NCBI RefSeq assembly: GCF_034119865.1
Contig: NZ_CP139421.1
Location: 3,879,001-3,943,000, forward strand
Direction: 5' to 3'
Origin: Algoriphagus sp. NG3
GTDB taxonomy: Bacteria > Bacteroidota > Bacteroidia > Cytophagales > Cyclobacteriaceae
DNA length: 64,000 nucleotides
In this document: positions 45,010-54,383 of the stretch, piece after piece
Layout: every line of letters begins with the position of its first letter
How positions within the stretch are numbered: the first letter of the stretch is position 1
The notes under the pieces: generated by a model
What the model saw: the letters and a program-made list of their open reading frames with translations, nothing else
The model's database searches: none
What the model was told of the DNA's origin: nothing
Position numbers and translations under genes: made by a program

Positions 45010-48000
45010 TTAAAATGTAACATTTAAGCCTACCGTATAAGAACGGCTCCGCGGGAATGAGGAGTAATCAACTCCCGGGGTCAACGCAGCATATGAACTG
45101 CTTCGGCTTGTGCTTACTTCCGGATCATATCCAGAGTAATTAGACCACAATTTCAAATTGCTCCCTGTCCCATAAATCCTAAGCTGGGAAAGACCTATTT
45201 TTGAAAGTAGGGTTCTAGGAAAGGAATAACCCATGGTCAGGTTGTTCAACCGAATAAATGAACCGTCTTCTACTGCCCAGTCAGAAATCACCGCACCGGC
45301 AATCCCAAAGCTGTTATGTGACCAAATGTTTTTATCAGCATTCATCTCCCCTAACTGCCCTAAGTCTGTCACTACTTCACCCGGGGTGCCTGTATAACCT
45401 CCATCCACATCTATATAAGTAAAGCGATTGTCTGAACTCATGGTAGTCAACATGTTGCCGTAAGTCACCCGACGATACTGATTGTACTGGATTTTACCTG
45501 TGTTATAGACATCATTGCCGTATTGGTAATTGAAAAACACCTGGGCATCGAAGCCTTTATATCTGGCATTGAGTCCAAATCCCCCCTGATTTTTCGGAAG
45601 AGCGTTACCTATCACTCTTCGGTCGTTGGCATCGATGACACCATCTCCATTCAGATCCTTCAGCTTCATGTAACCGGGCTTAATATTGGTATTTCCTACC
45701 ACAGGGCCGGAAGTCGGTATTCCCTCTTTGAGAATATAGTTGCCGCTGACTTCATCGTAGGATTGGAAATCATCCACACTGTACATACCATCGCTTACGT
45801 AGCCGTAGATATCACCTAGTTTACCTCCTACCTGTAGATAGTAATCATTGATATTGTTCAAATCCGTACTTGCCCAGTTGGATTGGAAAAATCTTTCTGT
45901 CGTGCCATCCAATGCTACGATTTTGGCGATGTTCACTCCTGTGTTAAAGTTTACCGAAAGAGAAAAATCAGGCTTATCTAACAAGAAAACATTGATACCT
46001 AATTCAAACCCTTTGTTTGATGTACTACCGATATTATCCCACTGTGCGGTAAATCCTGTATTGGGAGGGATAGCTGACTGAAGCAAAAGATCACGTGTGG
46101 TGTTGGAGTAAAAATCCAAACTACCTTCGATTCTTGCACGCATAAAAGCAAAATCCAACCCTAGGTTTCTGTTAATGGTGGTTTCCCATACCAGATCCGG
46201 GTTATATAGTACCGAGCTACTTGGAGTGTAATACACATTATCTACATTGCCAAAGCCCGGCCCCCTGTTGGTAGATCCTTGGAACAGAAACTGGGTAGCA
46301 GTAGCATCGATTCGATCATTCCCTGTCTCCCCATAAGATACCCGAAGCTTCAACTCATCTACGAAGGTAGAATTACTAAGAAATCCTTCTTCAGATATCT
46401 TCCATCCCAAAGCGACCGCAGGAAACACCCCAACTCTATTTTCCTTGGCAAATTTGCTGGAAGCATCAGCCCTTACTGTACCTGTCAACAACCATTTATT
46501 GTTGAACTGATAATTTACCCGGCTAAAAAGTGAGAATCTGTTTACGTCTGTATCGTTCCTGGTCTCCAGGCGATCCACCCTTCCAAAGGTCATATTCGCA
46601 AAAAGCTCCTCCGGTGTAATGGACAATCTAAAGTCCTCAGACCGGATCATAGTATAAGTGCCTCCCGAGGAATAAATCTCCTGACCAAATAGGATATCCA
46701 ACTGATGTTTATCCCCTAAGCCACTGACTTTCCAGTTCAAGCTATTCAGCCATCTGTAAGAGTTGCTTTCCCTGTTTGTTTTCACACCCAGCGGCAAGCT
46801 ACCTCCGTTATTAAACGATTCTCCGGTCAAAGGCCCATAAAACCTCAGGTCTTCCCTAAAGGTCTTAGAGCCGTTGAAGGTCGTTTTGAACTCGAGGGCA
46901 TCAACAATTTTCCAGGTAAGGCCTGCATTGAACACATAATCATTATCTGTGCGCTTTCTCCAATCCTGTTCTGCCAGTTCTATAGGACTAACCAAAGAGA
47001 GTAAAAATGACTGGAAGTCATCCTCTGAGTTCAATTGGCTCACATCAATATCCAACTCATCAGCTATACCATTTACAGGCCTCGTCTGCACTGCATCTTT
47101 GATGTTGATCTGGGCATTTCCTGAAGTTCCTGCCCCGTCCACTACTGTGTGTGTGATTCTTGCACCTGCATCAAAAGTCAGTCTCTTTGAAAGCTCCTGA
47201 TTCAATTTGAAGTTGATCACATTCCGGTTATAGCCTGAGTTGATCATTAAGCCTTCATCTGAGTTATTAGTCAAACTCAGCATCACTTTTGTCTTGTCTG
47301 TACCTCCGGAAAGGGAAAGATTATGGTACATGGACATCTGGGGATCACCAAACAATTCCTCCTGCCAATCGGTACCCTGCTTCTGCTTATACAACTCTAA
47401 ATCATCATAGACTCCATAGAACCTTTCAAAGCGTCTCACATCTGCATCAGACCTCAGCTTGGCATATTCATAATTGGCCATCACATATTCGTAGGGATCC
47501 AGCACCTCATATCTTCTGTCTTTTGGAAGTGTTTTCCATTGAAAAAAGTTGTTGTAGGAAACTGACACCTTACCAGCAACAGGAGTTTTGGTAGTTACTA
47601 CGATTACCCCATTCGATGCTTGGGCGCCGTAAATAGCGGTAGCCGATGCATCCTTGAGCACAGAGATACTTTCTATGTCTGTTGGCGGTATATCCCGGAT
47701 ACTACTTACGATAAATCCATCAACTACATATAATGGGGCATTGTCCTGGGTGATAGATCCACCTCCACGGACCCTGATGACAATATCTGCATCAGGAGAT
47801 CCGTCAGTGGTCAACACATTAACCCCAGGAAGTCGTCCAGTTATCGCTTGGGCAGCACTCGCAACTGGGATTTTTGAAAGCTCTTTACCGGAAATGGAGG
47901 CTACTGAACCTGTCATATCGGTTCTTTTCACGGTACCGTACCCAAAGCTTACAACTTCTACAGTTTCCAGCTGGGCCATATCATCTTCTAGGGTGACATT

Positions 48001-48297
48001 TATGACCGTTTGGTTCCCTACTTGGATTTCCTGGGTTTGCATTCCTATAAAGGAGAAAACCAGAGTCTCGGAAGAAACTGCGGGAATAGAATAGTTACCA
48101 TCTACTTCTGTGACAGTACCACGTGTAGTCCCTTTGACAGTGACGTATGCACCGGGAAGTGGCAACCCATCAGAACCTATGACGGTTCCTGTGATCGAGC
48201 CGTTCTGTGCGTACGTCTGGAAACTCAGACCGCACATTAGGCAAAATAGGATAAAAAGATACCGGGACTTTTCCGATACGAGTAAAGTTTGTTTCAT
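45010..48297 (-). CDS. SusC/RagA TonB-dependent transporter, pectin operon 1
   Basis: 1095 residues. Signal peptide ending QTYAQ, then a carboxypeptidase-like regulatory domain (GSITGTVIGSDGLPLPGAYV), the TonB plug (VVSFGYGTVKRTDMTGSVAS, RIRGG-type RVRGGGSITQDNAPLYVVDG) and a large barrel ending SYTVGLNVTF. It imports oligosaccharides energised by TonB-ExbBD. It has no sigma/anti-sigma N-terminal extension, so it is not a signal-transducing SusC. It heads a seven-gene minus-strand operon reaching the Gfo/Idh/MocA gene. Operator-like palindromes lie 160 and 330 bp upstream. Confidence 0.96.
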   Translation of the reverse strand: MKQTLLVSEKSRYLFILFCLMCGLSFQTYAQNGSITGTVIGSDGLPLPGAYVTVKGTTRGTVTEVDGNYSIPAVSSETLVFSFIGMQTQEIQVGNQTVINVTLEDDMAQLETVEVVSFGYGTVKRTDMTGSVASISGKELSKIPVASAAQAITGRLPGVNVLTTDGSPDADIVIRVRGGGSITQDNAPLYVVDGFIVSSIRDIPPTDIESISVLKDASATAIYGAQASNGVIVVTTKTPVAGKVSVSYNNFFQWKTLPKDRRYEVLDPYEYVMANYEYAKLRSDADVRRFERFYGVYDDLELYKQKQGTDWQEELFGDPQMSMYHNLSLSGGTDKTKVMLSLTNNSDEGLMINSGYNRNVINFKLNQELSKRLTFDAGARITHTVVDGAGTSGNAQINIKDAVQTRPVNGIADELDIDVSQLNSEDDFQSFLLSLVSPIELAEQDWRKRTDNDYVFNAGLTWKIVDALEFKTTFNGSKTFREDLRFYGPLTGESFNNGGSLPLGVKTNRESNSYRWLNSLNWKVSGLGDKHQLDILFGQEIYSSGGTYTMIRSEDFRLSITPEELFANMTFGRVDRLETRNDTDVNRFSLFSRVNYQFNNKWLLTGTVRADASSKFAKENRVGVFPAVALGWKISEEGFLSNSTFVDELKLRVSYGETGNDRIDATATQFLFQGSTNRGPGFGNVDNVYYTPSSSVLYNPDLVWETTINRNLGLDFAFMRARIEGSLDFYSNTTRDLLLQSAIPPNTGFTAQWDNIGSTSNKGFELGINVFLLDKPDFSLSVNFNTGVNIAKIVALDGTTERFFQSNWASTDLNNINDYYLQVGGKLGDIYGYVSDGMYSVDDFQSYDEVSGNYILKEGIPTSGPVVGNTNIKPGYMKLKDLNGDGVIDANDRRVIGNALPKNQGGFGLNARYKGFDAQVFFNYQYGNDVYNTGKIQYNQYRRVTYGNMLTTMSSDNRFTYIDVDGGYTGTPGEVVTDLGQLGEMNADKNIWSHNSFGIAGAVISDWAVEDGSFIRLNNLTMGYSFPRTLLSKIGLSQLRIYGTGSNLKLWSNYSGYDPEVSTSRSSSYAALTPGVDYSSFPRSRSYTVGLNVTF

Positions 48298-48458
48298 ATA
48301 ATTGGCATTTTGGGTTTCACATTTCTCTTTTTAGGGATAAAGAGCATCCATCTTTTTTTGCGGTTAGCTGCAGGTTTTATTCATGCGAGAAAGAATTTTA
48401 AAGTGTATGATACTTGATAAAAGAGCCGAAGAAACTTATACTAATACAAGTTCATAGC

Positions 48459-48470
48459 GCAATCGATTGC
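48459..48470. promoter_or_regulatory. LacI-type operator core upstream of susC 1
   Basis: GCAATCGATTGC, a perfect 12-bp palindrome; the left extension (GCGCAATCG) also matches the site at 35711-35728. It is 162 bp before the susC start. Confidence 0.65.
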
Positions 48471-48620
48471 ATTATACGAATAATTATTTATTGAGACAAC
48501 AGATCCCTTGAAAAAATCAACATAAACAAAATAAAAGTTCTTTATCAATAGATAATCCCAAATTTATTCCTCATAAAATCAGAAATTAACAAAAAAATAA
48601 TCATACATAACGGTGACACA

Positions 48621-48638
48621 TGCGCAATCGTTTTCTCA
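48621..48638. promoter_or_regulatory. degenerate second operator upstream of susC 1
   Basis: TGCGCAATCGTTTTCTCA matches the uxaA operator at 15 of 18 positions, with an identical left half. Its centre is 165 bp from that of the exact core, so paired binding with looping is possible. Confidence 0.45.
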
Positions 48639-48663
48639 CTATAAGAAAAAGAGAGCTGTATTT

Positions 48664-50586
48664 TTAATTTTCTTCCAAATGAAAAACCTTACCTAAAAAA
48701 TCAACTATAAGATTTATGGTGGAATCAAACCAAGGGTCATATAACCAGAACGGATGTGGTGTACCAGGAAAAGTATGTACTTCAGAATAAACGTCCTCTT
48801 TCTCAAGCTTTGAAACCAATTCATCCCGTCCGGCGTGAAAACGCGGATATTGGGAATTAATAAATAGTATTGGCTTCAAATCCGGATTTTCAAGATACAG
48901 CGGGGAAGCGGCATCCCATATTTCCGGATTCTGCTCATAAGTACCTCCAAGCCACTCCGATGCGACTTGACCTTCAGCCGATTCAGGATGATGAAAAGCC
49001 AATACCCCATCCATATCAACTATTGCCTTTACCGACGCATTGACCTCCAATTCCGTAGCTCCTTCATATTCCTGCGTATTCGTGAATCCCACGAGGGCAG
49101 CGATCTGCCCTCCAGCCGAACTGCCGGATATAGCCATTCTGCCAGAGTCAATGCCAAATTCATCCACATGTACTTTCAGCCATCGGATAGCCTCCTTTAC
49201 ATCATGAATCGCAGCGGGATATTGTGCCTCCGGCGAAAGCCTATATTCCACCACAGCTGTCACAAATCCTTTTTCCGCCAGAGCCATTGCCATCGGCATC
49301 TGAAGTTCCTTGTCCCCCGCTTTCCATCCACCTCCATGGATCATCACTATCGCCGGACGTGACGATTTCGCATGAACGGGAGAGAACACGTCCAATTCCA
49401 GCTCTCTATCCCCAAGCTTTTTATAGACATGGCCTCTACTTTCAGTCACTGACCCGCTCCCGCTCGGCGGGATAGCCCTAGGTTTGATCTGCGGAAAGTT
49501 TTTCACATCCTTTTTCCACGCATCTTCCAGATTAAATGAATTATCATTTTCATACCCATACCAACGATTTCCATAAAAATCAAGTGGCTTGGTCTTGCCT
49601 GCAAAGACTTCATAAATATGGATTTTCTTTGCTTCCTCAGAAGTCAATTGATGAGACCAGTCCACTCTTTCGCCACTGCTTCCTCCTGGCCCGTAACTTC
49701 CTGCTTCCGCATAGAAAACAGTATGCTCCGCATTCTTCCTGTTCCAGTTATGCCAGCCTTCCGGCACAATATGAGCTCCCATTTCAGTAGTGATGAAAAC
49801 CGTCTTGGCAAAATCCCTCCAAGGTCTTCCCAGATAAACTTTCGTCACTCCCTCAGCTGCTGTGAGTTTGCAGTCTTTGAACACATAGCCATACTCCACC
49901 CACTCAGGCGTAGAGGCTGCGGTGATATAAGAATCGGCTTTGGAGTGGATCTCACAGTTTTCAAATAGTGCAGTAGCAGACCCAAAAATAAAATCCGTAG
50001 TCCCTTCTATGTAACAGTTTTTATAGAGTTGACGGGAGTTCTCACCAGAGGGGAACATGGTATCCTGATTGCCAATAAATCTACAGTTTTCAAAAACCAA
50101 CCGATCTCCTTCCGTATGAAGAGCCACAGCTTGACCTACATCTCCAGCAGAATTCTCTATAGTCAGGTTTTTGAAAGTCAATGAATTGCCCAGCACTTTC
50201 AAGGTATAAGTTTCGAAAGTCCCCATATTATCCTTGGCGGCATAATCATCGTAAGTGATAAGGGTAGTTTCGGGACTTTCACCTTCAAAAGTCACATTTG
50301 TAACCGGCCCAAGAATGACCAGTTTTTCTCTATAAACTCCAGGCTTGATGTAAACAGTCAATGGTTTTGGCAAATAAACCCGTATTGCATCGAGAGCTTC
50401 TCCTATCGTTTTAAAATGCCCTGAACCATCTTGTGCTACAACTATATTATGCTCAATTTTCCCTTTCAGTTTTTCGGAATCCAAAGGCACTATCTTCTCA
50501 GAGTTCCCCTGAGAAAAAGCAATGCTTACCGTCAAAACTAAGAACACGAGGTAAAAGAATCCTGTTTTCATAAAGTTTATCTTCAT
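48664..50586 (-). CDS. two-domain pectin methylesterase (CE8) - alpha/beta-hydrolase esterase fusion
   Basis: 640 residues. Signal peptide ending AFSQ. Residues 45-345 are a CE8 methylesterase: GQAV with Gln152, NQDTMF with Gln174-Asp175, TTDFIFG with Asp198, and LGRPWR with Arg254. After a Pro/Ser/Gly linker (about 365-385) residues 390-640 form an esterase of the alpha/beta-hydrolase type: oxyanion HGGG (417-420), nucleophile Ser490 in GSSAG, candidate Asp588 and His611. It should remove methyl groups and, by inference, acetyl or another ester group from pectin in one polypeptide. Last gene of the second pectin array. Confidence 0.93.
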   Translation of the reverse strand: MKINFMKTGFFYLVFLVLTVSIAFSQGNSEKIVPLDSEKLKGKIEHNIVVAQDGSGHFKTIGEALDAIRVYLPKPLTVYIKPGVYREKLVILGPVTNVTFEGESPETTLITYDDYAAKDNMGTFETYTLKVLGNSLTFKNLTIENSAGDVGQAVALHTEGDRLVFENCRFIGNQDTMFPSGENSRQLYKNCYIEGTTDFIFGSATALFENCEIHSKADSYITAASTPEWVEYGYVFKDCKLTAAEGVTKVYLGRPWRDFAKTVFITTEMGAHIVPEGWHNWNRKNAEHTVFYAEAGSYGPGGSSGERVDWSHQLTSEEAKKIHIYEVFAGKTKPLDFYGNRWYGYENDNSFNLEDAWKKDVKNFPQIKPRAIPPSGSGSVTESRGHVYKKLGDRELELDVFSPVHAKSSRPAIVMIHGGGWKAGDKELQMPMAMALAEKGFVTAVVEYRLSPEAQYPAAIHDVKEAIRWLKVHVDEFGIDSGRMAISGSSAGGQIAALVGFTNTQEYEGATELEVNASVKAIVDMDGVLAFHHPESAEGQVASEWLGGTYEQNPEIWDAASPLYLENPDLKPILFINSQYPRFHAGRDELVSKLEKEDVYSEVHTFPGTPHPFWLYDPWFDSTINLIVDFLGKVFHLEEN

Positions 50587-50669
50587 TTTACATGTGTTAA
50601 TTAGTAAATGAACTCTTTTCTTGACTCGTGGTTCTTGGCCCTATTATCCCAATAAGTAGTGATTGATTC

Positions 50670-51461
50670 TCAGTCCTGCTTCGCCAACTCCTTCATCCCT
50701 TCCAGCACCAAAGCCGCTACGGCCTTTGCACCTTCAGGCTGAAAATGCGTATTATCTTTTTGTCCTTCCGGGTAGGCTTCGTACAATCCGGGGCCGAAAT
50801 TCATGAAATAGTTCCCTGTGACATACTCCTGCCCCTTCTCCGAGAAATAATCCATCGATCGCTGGTTTAAGTCTATCATCAAGGCATCAAGCTCCACTGC
50901 CACTTCCTTGGCCGCGGCATCATATTCTCCATGAACATTCTCTAGATGTCCATCCTTCCATGGATAATTCCTGGCTACCGGCGTAAGTACGATTGGCGTC
51001 GCTCCCTTTTCCCTCGTTTGGTTGACAAATAGCCTGACATATTCTTTATACCCCTCCACCGTCACATATCGCTCTGTTTTTTCTTTGGCAGCATCATTAT
51101 GACCAAACTGCATAATCACCAAATCACCTTCCATTAGCTCCTTATATACTGCCGCCCATCTTCCTTCTTCAAAAAAGGTGCGGGTGCTTCTGCCTCCCCT
51201 AGCACGATCATCCACTAGCACCGAATCGGTTTTTATCAAACCTTTTAATGACCCAATGGCGTCCTGTGTGAAAAACGGCTGAAAAACCTGTCCCCAACCT
51301 GTAACGGGGTAACGGTCTTTCATGTAGTCTTCATCCCCTCCATAATTGGAATAATCTGCCATAGTAGAATCCCCGATCAGGTAAATCTTGGTGACTTTCT
51401 CTTTTGGCACAAACGCGGAGAAGGCGAAAAGTGCAAGTAGTATCGAAAGGTGTTTCTTCAT
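50670..51461 (-). CDS. SGNH rhamnogalacturonan acetylesterase (CE12), copy A
   Basis: 263 residues from the ATG at 51461; the frame extends 16 codons upstream into repeat DNA. Signal peptide, then block I KIYLIGDSTMADY with the catalytic Ser, block III IMQFGHNDAAKEK, and block V DNTHFQPEGAKAVA with the Asp-x-x-His pair. It removes acetyl groups from rhamnogalacturonan so lyases and hydrolases can act. A second CE12 gene lies 122 bp upstream, but the two differ clearly in sequence. Confidence 0.93.
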   Translation of the reverse strand: MKKHLSILLALFAFSAFVPKEKVTKIYLIGDSTMADYSNYGGDEDYMKDRYPVTGWGQVFQPFFTQDAIGSLKGLIKTDSVLVDDRARGGRSTRTFFEEGRWAAVYKELMEGDLVIMQFGHNDAAKEKTERYVTVEGYKEYVRLFVNQTREKGATPIVLTPVARNYPWKDGHLENVHGEYDAAAKEVAVELDALMIDLNQRSMDYFSEKGQEYVTGNYFMNFGPGLYEAYPEGQKDNTHFQPEGAKAVAALVLEGMKELAKQD

Positions 51462-51552
51462 GTTATTCTGTTTATTAGCCATGTCCACAGACGACCGTCG
51501 ACAGACCACAGATTATCTATCTTGAGCAATCAAGTTGAAACCAAAAGCCAAT

Positions 51553-51575
51553 CTGCTGTCAACTGTGGACTGTGG
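51553..51575. repeat. 23-bp direct repeat, copy 1, after CE12 copy B stop
   Basis: CTGCTGTCAACTGTGGACTG plus TGG, 21/23 identical to 52495-52517. It lies 9 bp downstream of the stop of the CE12 gene in that gene's direction. A related inverted stretch (about 51484-51510) fills the rest of the spacer between the two CE12 genes. Confidence 0.75.
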
Positions 51576-51583
51576 ACTTCTTT

Positions 51584-52336
51584 TTAATCCTTTAAATACT
51601 TCTTAAGCTCCGGCAATTCCCGCTTCAACTCTTCCACTGCCAAATCGCTTACTTTGAAAGCACCTGTGGGCGATAGATGTGTATCATCTTCCTTACCTTC
51701 GGGAAACTGGGAATAATCACCCGGGCGGTAGTGCAGGAATAATTCCTTGGATTTCTCCACTCCAAATTGCTCGATGACCTCAACGGTTTTGGCGTGAAGG
51801 TCAAAAAGCGGCACCTTCATTTCTTTTGCCACCTCACGGACTACTTCAGAATAGCGCCCATGAGTGTCCAACAGCTTTCCATCTTCATCAAAACTCCTTC
51901 TAGAAATGGGGGTGGCAAGGACAGGCTTCCCTTTTTTCTCCCGCACCTCTGCCACAAAGCGCTTCAGGTTATCCCTGTACGTGGAATCAGCAAATGCATA
52001 TCTATCTTTAGCATTGATCTTCTGGTCATTGTGACCGAATTCAATGATCACATAATCTCCAGGTTTGATACGCTTCATTACCGTTTTCCAGCGTCCCTCG
52101 GCACGAAAACTCTTCGTGCTTCTCCCATTCTTCGCATGATTTTCAAATCGAATCCCCTCCTTGAAATACAGAGGGAACACCTGTCCCCAGCCTTTTTCAG
52201 GATTACTTCCAGTGTATGGTTTATCCGCCATAGTAGAATCACCGACTAGGAAAACAGTGATTTCCTCCTGTGCGTTTTGGAATGAGACAATACCAAAAAA
52301 CAGCATTCCCAAAATGATTATTTTGATCTGTTTCAT
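51584..52336 (-). CDS. SGNH rhamnogalacturonan acetylesterase (CE12), copy B
   Basis: 250 residues. Signal peptide (MKQIKIIILGMLFFGIVSF), block I VFLVGDSTMADKPY, block III VIIEFGHNDQKINAKDRY, block V DDTHLSPTGAFKVSD. Same fold and predicted deacetylation of rhamnogalacturonan as copy A. Having two diverged CE12 enzymes suggests different acetyl positions or locations. The gene is bracketed by two near-identical 23-bp repeats (51553 and 52495). Confidence 0.92.
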   Translation of the reverse strand: MKQIKIIILGMLFFGIVSFQNAQEEITVFLVGDSTMADKPYTGSNPEKGWGQVFPLYFKEGIRFENHAKNGRSTKSFRAEGRWKTVMKRIKPGDYVIIEFGHNDQKINAKDRYAFADSTYRDNLKRFVAEVREKKGKPVLATPISRRSFDEDGKLLDTHGRYSEVVREVAKEMKVPLFDLHAKTVEVIEQFGVEKSKELFLHYRPGDYSQFPEGKEDDTHLSPTGAFKVSDLAVEELKRELPELKKYLKD

Positions 52337-52397
52337 TTAATTCTATACGTGTAAACACTTAATTCATATTCCTTTACCTTACTAGGTTTCAATCAGG

Positions 52398-52438
52398 GCA
52401 ACTCCCCCTTGCCCTCCGCCGCAGCGGAGGGAGTTGCC
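52398..52438. repeat. GC-rich inverted repeat between CE12 copy B and GH28
   Basis: GCGGAGGGAGTTGCC on the right pairs with GGCAACTCCC and CCCTCCGC on the left with one 5-7 nt bulge and a CGCA loop. It has no T run. It looks like an intergenic palindromic repeat or RNA-stabilising hairpin. Confidence 0.6.
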
Positions 52439-52494
52439 TAACCTAAGCCTCAACAATTATTGATAATACCATTAGCTTTTACGAAATAGCTAGC

Positions 52495-52517
52495 CTGCTG
52501 TCGACCGTGGACTGTGG
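52495..52517. repeat. 23-bp direct repeat, copy 2, after the GH28 stop
   Basis: CTGCTGTCGACCGTGGACTG plus TGG, partner of 51553-51575. It lies 15 bp downstream of the GH28 stop in that gene's direction. Confidence 0.75.
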
Positions 52518-52532
52518 TCTGTTGCCCTTCTT

Positions 52533-54230
52533 CTAGTTAAGTTTTACAGCTGAATCAGAAGCCCCATTTCCAAAAGAAATTTCAGAAGGGGAGTTGAAGT
52601 CTTTTTTATCAAAGTTGATATCCGAAGATTTATTTCCCAAAACTCTCACAGGAGACACCCCATTCTCTTCAAATAAAAAACCACTTACACTCACCCCTTC
52701 ACTGTTATATATAGTCAAAGAAGAATCTTTCGTTCCCAGCACTTTTACATTTTTCAGTACTAGGCCTGATGCATCTATAGCAGTAATTCCCTTTTCTGCC
52801 TCCAAGACTGAGTTTTCCAAGCTCACATTTTTCAACTTCATCTCAGGAAGCCCCATAAAGAAACCTGCAATGCCCGAACCGGAAACATAAATATCCTTCA
52901 TGCTGATATTTTGGAAGGAAGGGGTCTCTTCTGTCACCGGAAGCAAAGTCTCATCCCTTGCCTCGTCTTCGGCATTTTGATCATCTTCTAAAATAGGTGA
53001 ATTGCCACTGTAAAACATGTTGAAGCGGATAGCCTCACCAGGAATATCTATCATATGGATATTTGAAATCCAGATATTCTCTACTACTCCCCCTCTGCCA
53101 CGGGTGCTTTTAAATCGCAACCCAACGTCTGTTCCGATAAAAGTACAATTTGAGACATGGACATTTCTCACTCCCCCTGACATTTCACTTCCGACTACAA
53201 ATCCCCCATGTGCGTGATAGACGATGTTGTTTTTCACCACCACATTTTCCGTCGGCATTCCCCGATCACGACCATCCTTATCTTTTCCTGATTTGAAGCA
53301 TATGGCATCATCCCCCACATCAAAGGTATTGTTGTAAATGAGCACATTTTTGCAGGATTCCAAGTCTAGCCCGTCACCATTCTGTGAGTACCAGGGATTA
53401 CGTACATTCAGATTACGGATGATCACATCTTCGCTCATCAAGGGATGGATATTCCAGGCAGGAGAATTCTGAAATGTTGGTCCGTCCAATAGCACACGCT
53501 TGCTTTCTCTAATACTTACCATCACCGGACGAAGAAAATCCTTCATTTTCTCCAAGGCTGCACGATCCTTTATATCAGGCACATTAAAGTTGCTGCTTGC
53601 ATTGTATCCATCCAAAGATTCTTGGGTAGGGAACCAAATCTGGCCTTTGGCATCTAAAACCCCTCCGGAATTCACCAGTTTTTTCCACTGTGCCTCTGTC
53701 ATTTTACCTTTCTTCACAAACCTCCACGCATCTCCATTCCCATCTATTGTGCCTTTGCCCGTGATGGCAATATTTTCTACCTGAAAGGCATTGATGGGAG
53801 ATATGCAACGAACGGTATTCAAGCCTTCGAAACTCGTATCTACCAAGGGATAATCATCAAAATCAGCGCTAAATAAGATCAAAGCCCCATCTTCCAAGTG
53901 TAGATTGACATTGCTCAACAGGGTAATCGGGCCGGTCAGCCATATGCCCCTAGGCACTATCACCCTTCCTCCACCAGCCGAATTCACAGCTTCTATTGCA
54001 GCTTTGAAGGCCTCGGAGTTTTTATGTATACCGTCACCAACAGCTCCAAGTTCTTTGATGTTTTTATCAAAATCCGGAAAGCTTGTTTCCTTTACTTTAG
54101 GCATATCAAACTCCACACCCTCGTACATGCTTTCCAATGATTGCTGTGCAAAAGAAGGCAAAATCATTCCAGTCAAAACGAGCGTAAAAACCGCTCTGAT
54201 CATTATCAGTTTCATATTTTGGGTATTCAT
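52533..54230 (-). CDS. polygalacturonase-type glycoside hydrolase family 28
   Basis: 565 residues. Signal peptide ending PSFAQ; start at 54230 or the ATG five codons later cannot be told apart. The GH28 beta-helix motifs are present: GAVGDGIHKNSEAFKAAIEA, QNGDGLDLESCKNV (NTD-like motif), VGDDAICFKSG (catalytic Asp pair), AHGGFVVGSEMSGG (GHG-like) and RFKSTRGRGG (RIK-like). It hydrolyses galacturonic acid linkages, probably exo-acting on oligomers or rhamnogalacturonan given the locus. Confidence 0.93.
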   Translation of the reverse strand: MNTQNMKLIMIRAVFTLVLTGMILPSFAQQSLESMYEGVEFDMPKVKETSFPDFDKNIKELGAVGDGIHKNSEAFKAAIEAVNSAGGGRVIVPRGIWLTGPITLLSNVNLHLEDGALILFSADFDDYPLVDTSFEGLNTVRCISPINAFQVENIAITGKGTIDGNGDAWRFVKKGKMTEAQWKKLVNSGGVLDAKGQIWFPTQESLDGYNASSNFNVPDIKDRAALEKMKDFLRPVMVSIRESKRVLLDGPTFQNSPAWNIHPLMSEDVIIRNLNVRNPWYSQNGDGLDLESCKNVLIYNNTFDVGDDAICFKSGKDKDGRDRGMPTENVVVKNNIVYHAHGGFVVGSEMSGGVRNVHVSNCTFIGTDVGLRFKSTRGRGGVVENIWISNIHMIDIPGEAIRFNMFYSGNSPILEDDQNAEDEARDETLLPVTEETPSFQNISMKDIYVSGSGIAGFFMGLPEMKLKNVSLENSVLEAEKGITAIDASGLVLKNVKVLGTKDSSLTIYNSEGVSVSGFLFEENGVSPVRVLGNKSSDINFDKKDFNSPSEISFGNGASDSAVKLN

Positions 54231-54331
54231 ATTTGTTGTTTTTCCATCTAATTTTTCTTAGTCAAATGTGTCAAAACCAAGCACTTTTCAACCATTCAAC
54301 TTTTTACTACTTCCACAATCCAAACTTCAGA

Positions 54332-54383
54332 CTCTCCTACCTCCGACTTCCCGACCTCCTACTTCCCTTCTCCCTACTTCCTA
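54332..54383 (-). repeat. purine-rich imperfect repeat at the GH43 stop
   Basis: On the minus strand the sequence runs through the GH43 stop as AGGAAGTAGG, then AGGGAAGTAGG, GGGAAGTCGG and GGTAGGAGAGTC. The units are imperfect copies of GGAAGTAGG. No T-run hairpin follows. Confidence 0.65.

Larger units (their letters stand above)
48298..48663. other. regulatory region upstream of susC 1
   Basis: 366 bp, AT-rich, no gene. It holds an exact operator core at 48459-48470 and a degenerate one at 48621-48638. A minus-strand -7 candidate TAAATTTG (complement of 48559-48566) lies between them; the nearest TTTG is 23 bp further upstream, longer than ideal. No terminator is seen for the methylesterase-esterase gene ending at 48664. 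Confidence 0.6.

Noticed and set aside
52398..52438. Terminator after GH28
   Set aside because: The hairpin lacks a T run and has a bulged arm; kept as a repeat only.
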